Below, in pieces: positions 24,123 to 24,296 of a DNA stretch of 24,296 nucleotides. The translations under genes and the position numbers were made by a program. Source of the stretch: an uncultured Lachnospiraceae bacterium (lineage in GTDB: Bacteria > Bacillota > Clostridia > Lachnospirales > Lachnospiraceae); the NCBI GenBank assembly GCA_910585555.1, contig CAJUFU010000042.1, positions 1-24,296 on the forward strand. The letters run 5' to 3'. Under the pieces are notes generated by a model. The model did no database searches, was not told the origin of the DNA, and saw nothing but the letters and a program-made list of their open reading frames with translations. How positions within the stretch are numbered: the stretch's first letter is position 1; each line of letters opens with the position of its first letter.

Positions 24123-24296
24123 AGTTCTTGTATGGCGGTCTCCATGCAGAATCCTCTCGCTGTCAGAAGGATTGACGGAAGTCAGTCTGCCGCTCTTATC
24201 GTAATAAGTAAGAAGGGTGGAATTCTTTGCCACAGATTTCTTACCGTTGTCTGTCAACAGACTGAGCACTTGTTCCAGATTTCCGGAATGTAAATA
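24117..24296 (-). CDS. C-terminal fragment of an unidentified protein (cut by window edge)
   Basis: The minus strand is open from the window edge to a TAA at 24117-24119, giving 59 residues. The fragment includes NLEQVLSLLTDNGKKSVAKN, TLLTYYDKSGRLTSVNPSDS and a basic end HGDRHTRTL. Codon use and composition look coding and it abuts the convergent cyclase gene exactly, so it is probably real. Its family is not recognisable from this piece. Its stop codon and that of the cyclase share the palindrome TTATAA. Confidence 0.55.
   Translation of the reverse strand, partial: YLHSGNLEQVLSLLTDNGKKSVAKNSTLLTYYDKSGRLTSVNPSDSERILHGDRHTRTL

Noticed and set aside
24262..24276. possible second LexA-like box (GGAACAAGTGCTC on the minus strand)
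   Set aside because: It lies inside a coding frame and lacks the conserved GTT half of the palindrome. The shared GAACAAGTG with the operator at 22930 is probably chance.

Overview
The window looks like chromosomal core DNA from a Gram-positive Clostridia, most likely Lachnospiraceae. Supporting signs are the short HisG with a separate HisZ, a fused HisIE carrying an extra N-terminal HisF-like domain, RecU, a YlbJ-like membrane protein, the rsmD-coaD-coiled-coil cluster, AAGGAGG-type ribosome binding sites and moderate GC. The genus assignment is inference. I see no rRNA, tRNA, CRISPR, transposon or prophage genes, and no gene-free stretch longer than about 130 bases.

Left edge to 13.45 kb: nearly everything reads leftward on the minus strand with very short gaps. 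Starting at 13451 the order is HAD phosphatase, YgiQ-type radical SAM protein, short-chain dehydrogenase, a ~72-aa conserved small protein, a two-helix membrane protein, an RluA-family pseudouridine synthase, RecU, then hisZ, hisG, a SIMPL-domain protein, hisD, hisB and a HisF-like/HisI/HisE fusion. A clear intrinsic terminator (1634-1664) closes the run. Beyond it lie a small one-helix membrane protein and the first 368 codons of a B12-binding-type radical SAM protein cut by the window edge. The his set covers ATP phosphoribosyltransferase, steps 2-3, IGP dehydratase and histidinol dehydrogenase. hisA, hisH, hisF and hisC must be elsewhere.

13.5-15.8 kb: a YlbJ-like membrane protein on the plus strand converges with a minus-strand N-acetylmuramoyl-L-alanine amidase. 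The amidase has a C-terminal membrane anchor but no visible signal peptide.

15.9-22.1 kb: a minus-strand run of parE-parC (type IIA topoisomerase, topoisomerase IV type), rsmD, coaD and a coiled-coil protein ends at a strong terminator (15876-15912). rsmD-coaD-YlbJ echoes the ylbH-ylbI-ylbJ order of Bacillus subtilis.

22.1-24.3 kb: this is the most interesting part. A minus-strand gene for an unrecognised 251-aa protein (inferred CoiA-like PD-(D/E)XK nuclease motif plus a C-terminal winged helix) and a plus-strand membrane diguanylate cyclase diverge from a 124-bp region. That region holds two near-consensus sigma-A promoters and, between their -35 boxes, a 13/14 match to the Gram-positive LexA (SOS) box. 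The predicted start of the nuclease-like transcript falls on its ATG, so its mRNA may be leaderless. The right edge has the C-terminal 59 codons of an unidentified minus-strand gene, whose stop codon overlaps that of the cyclase.
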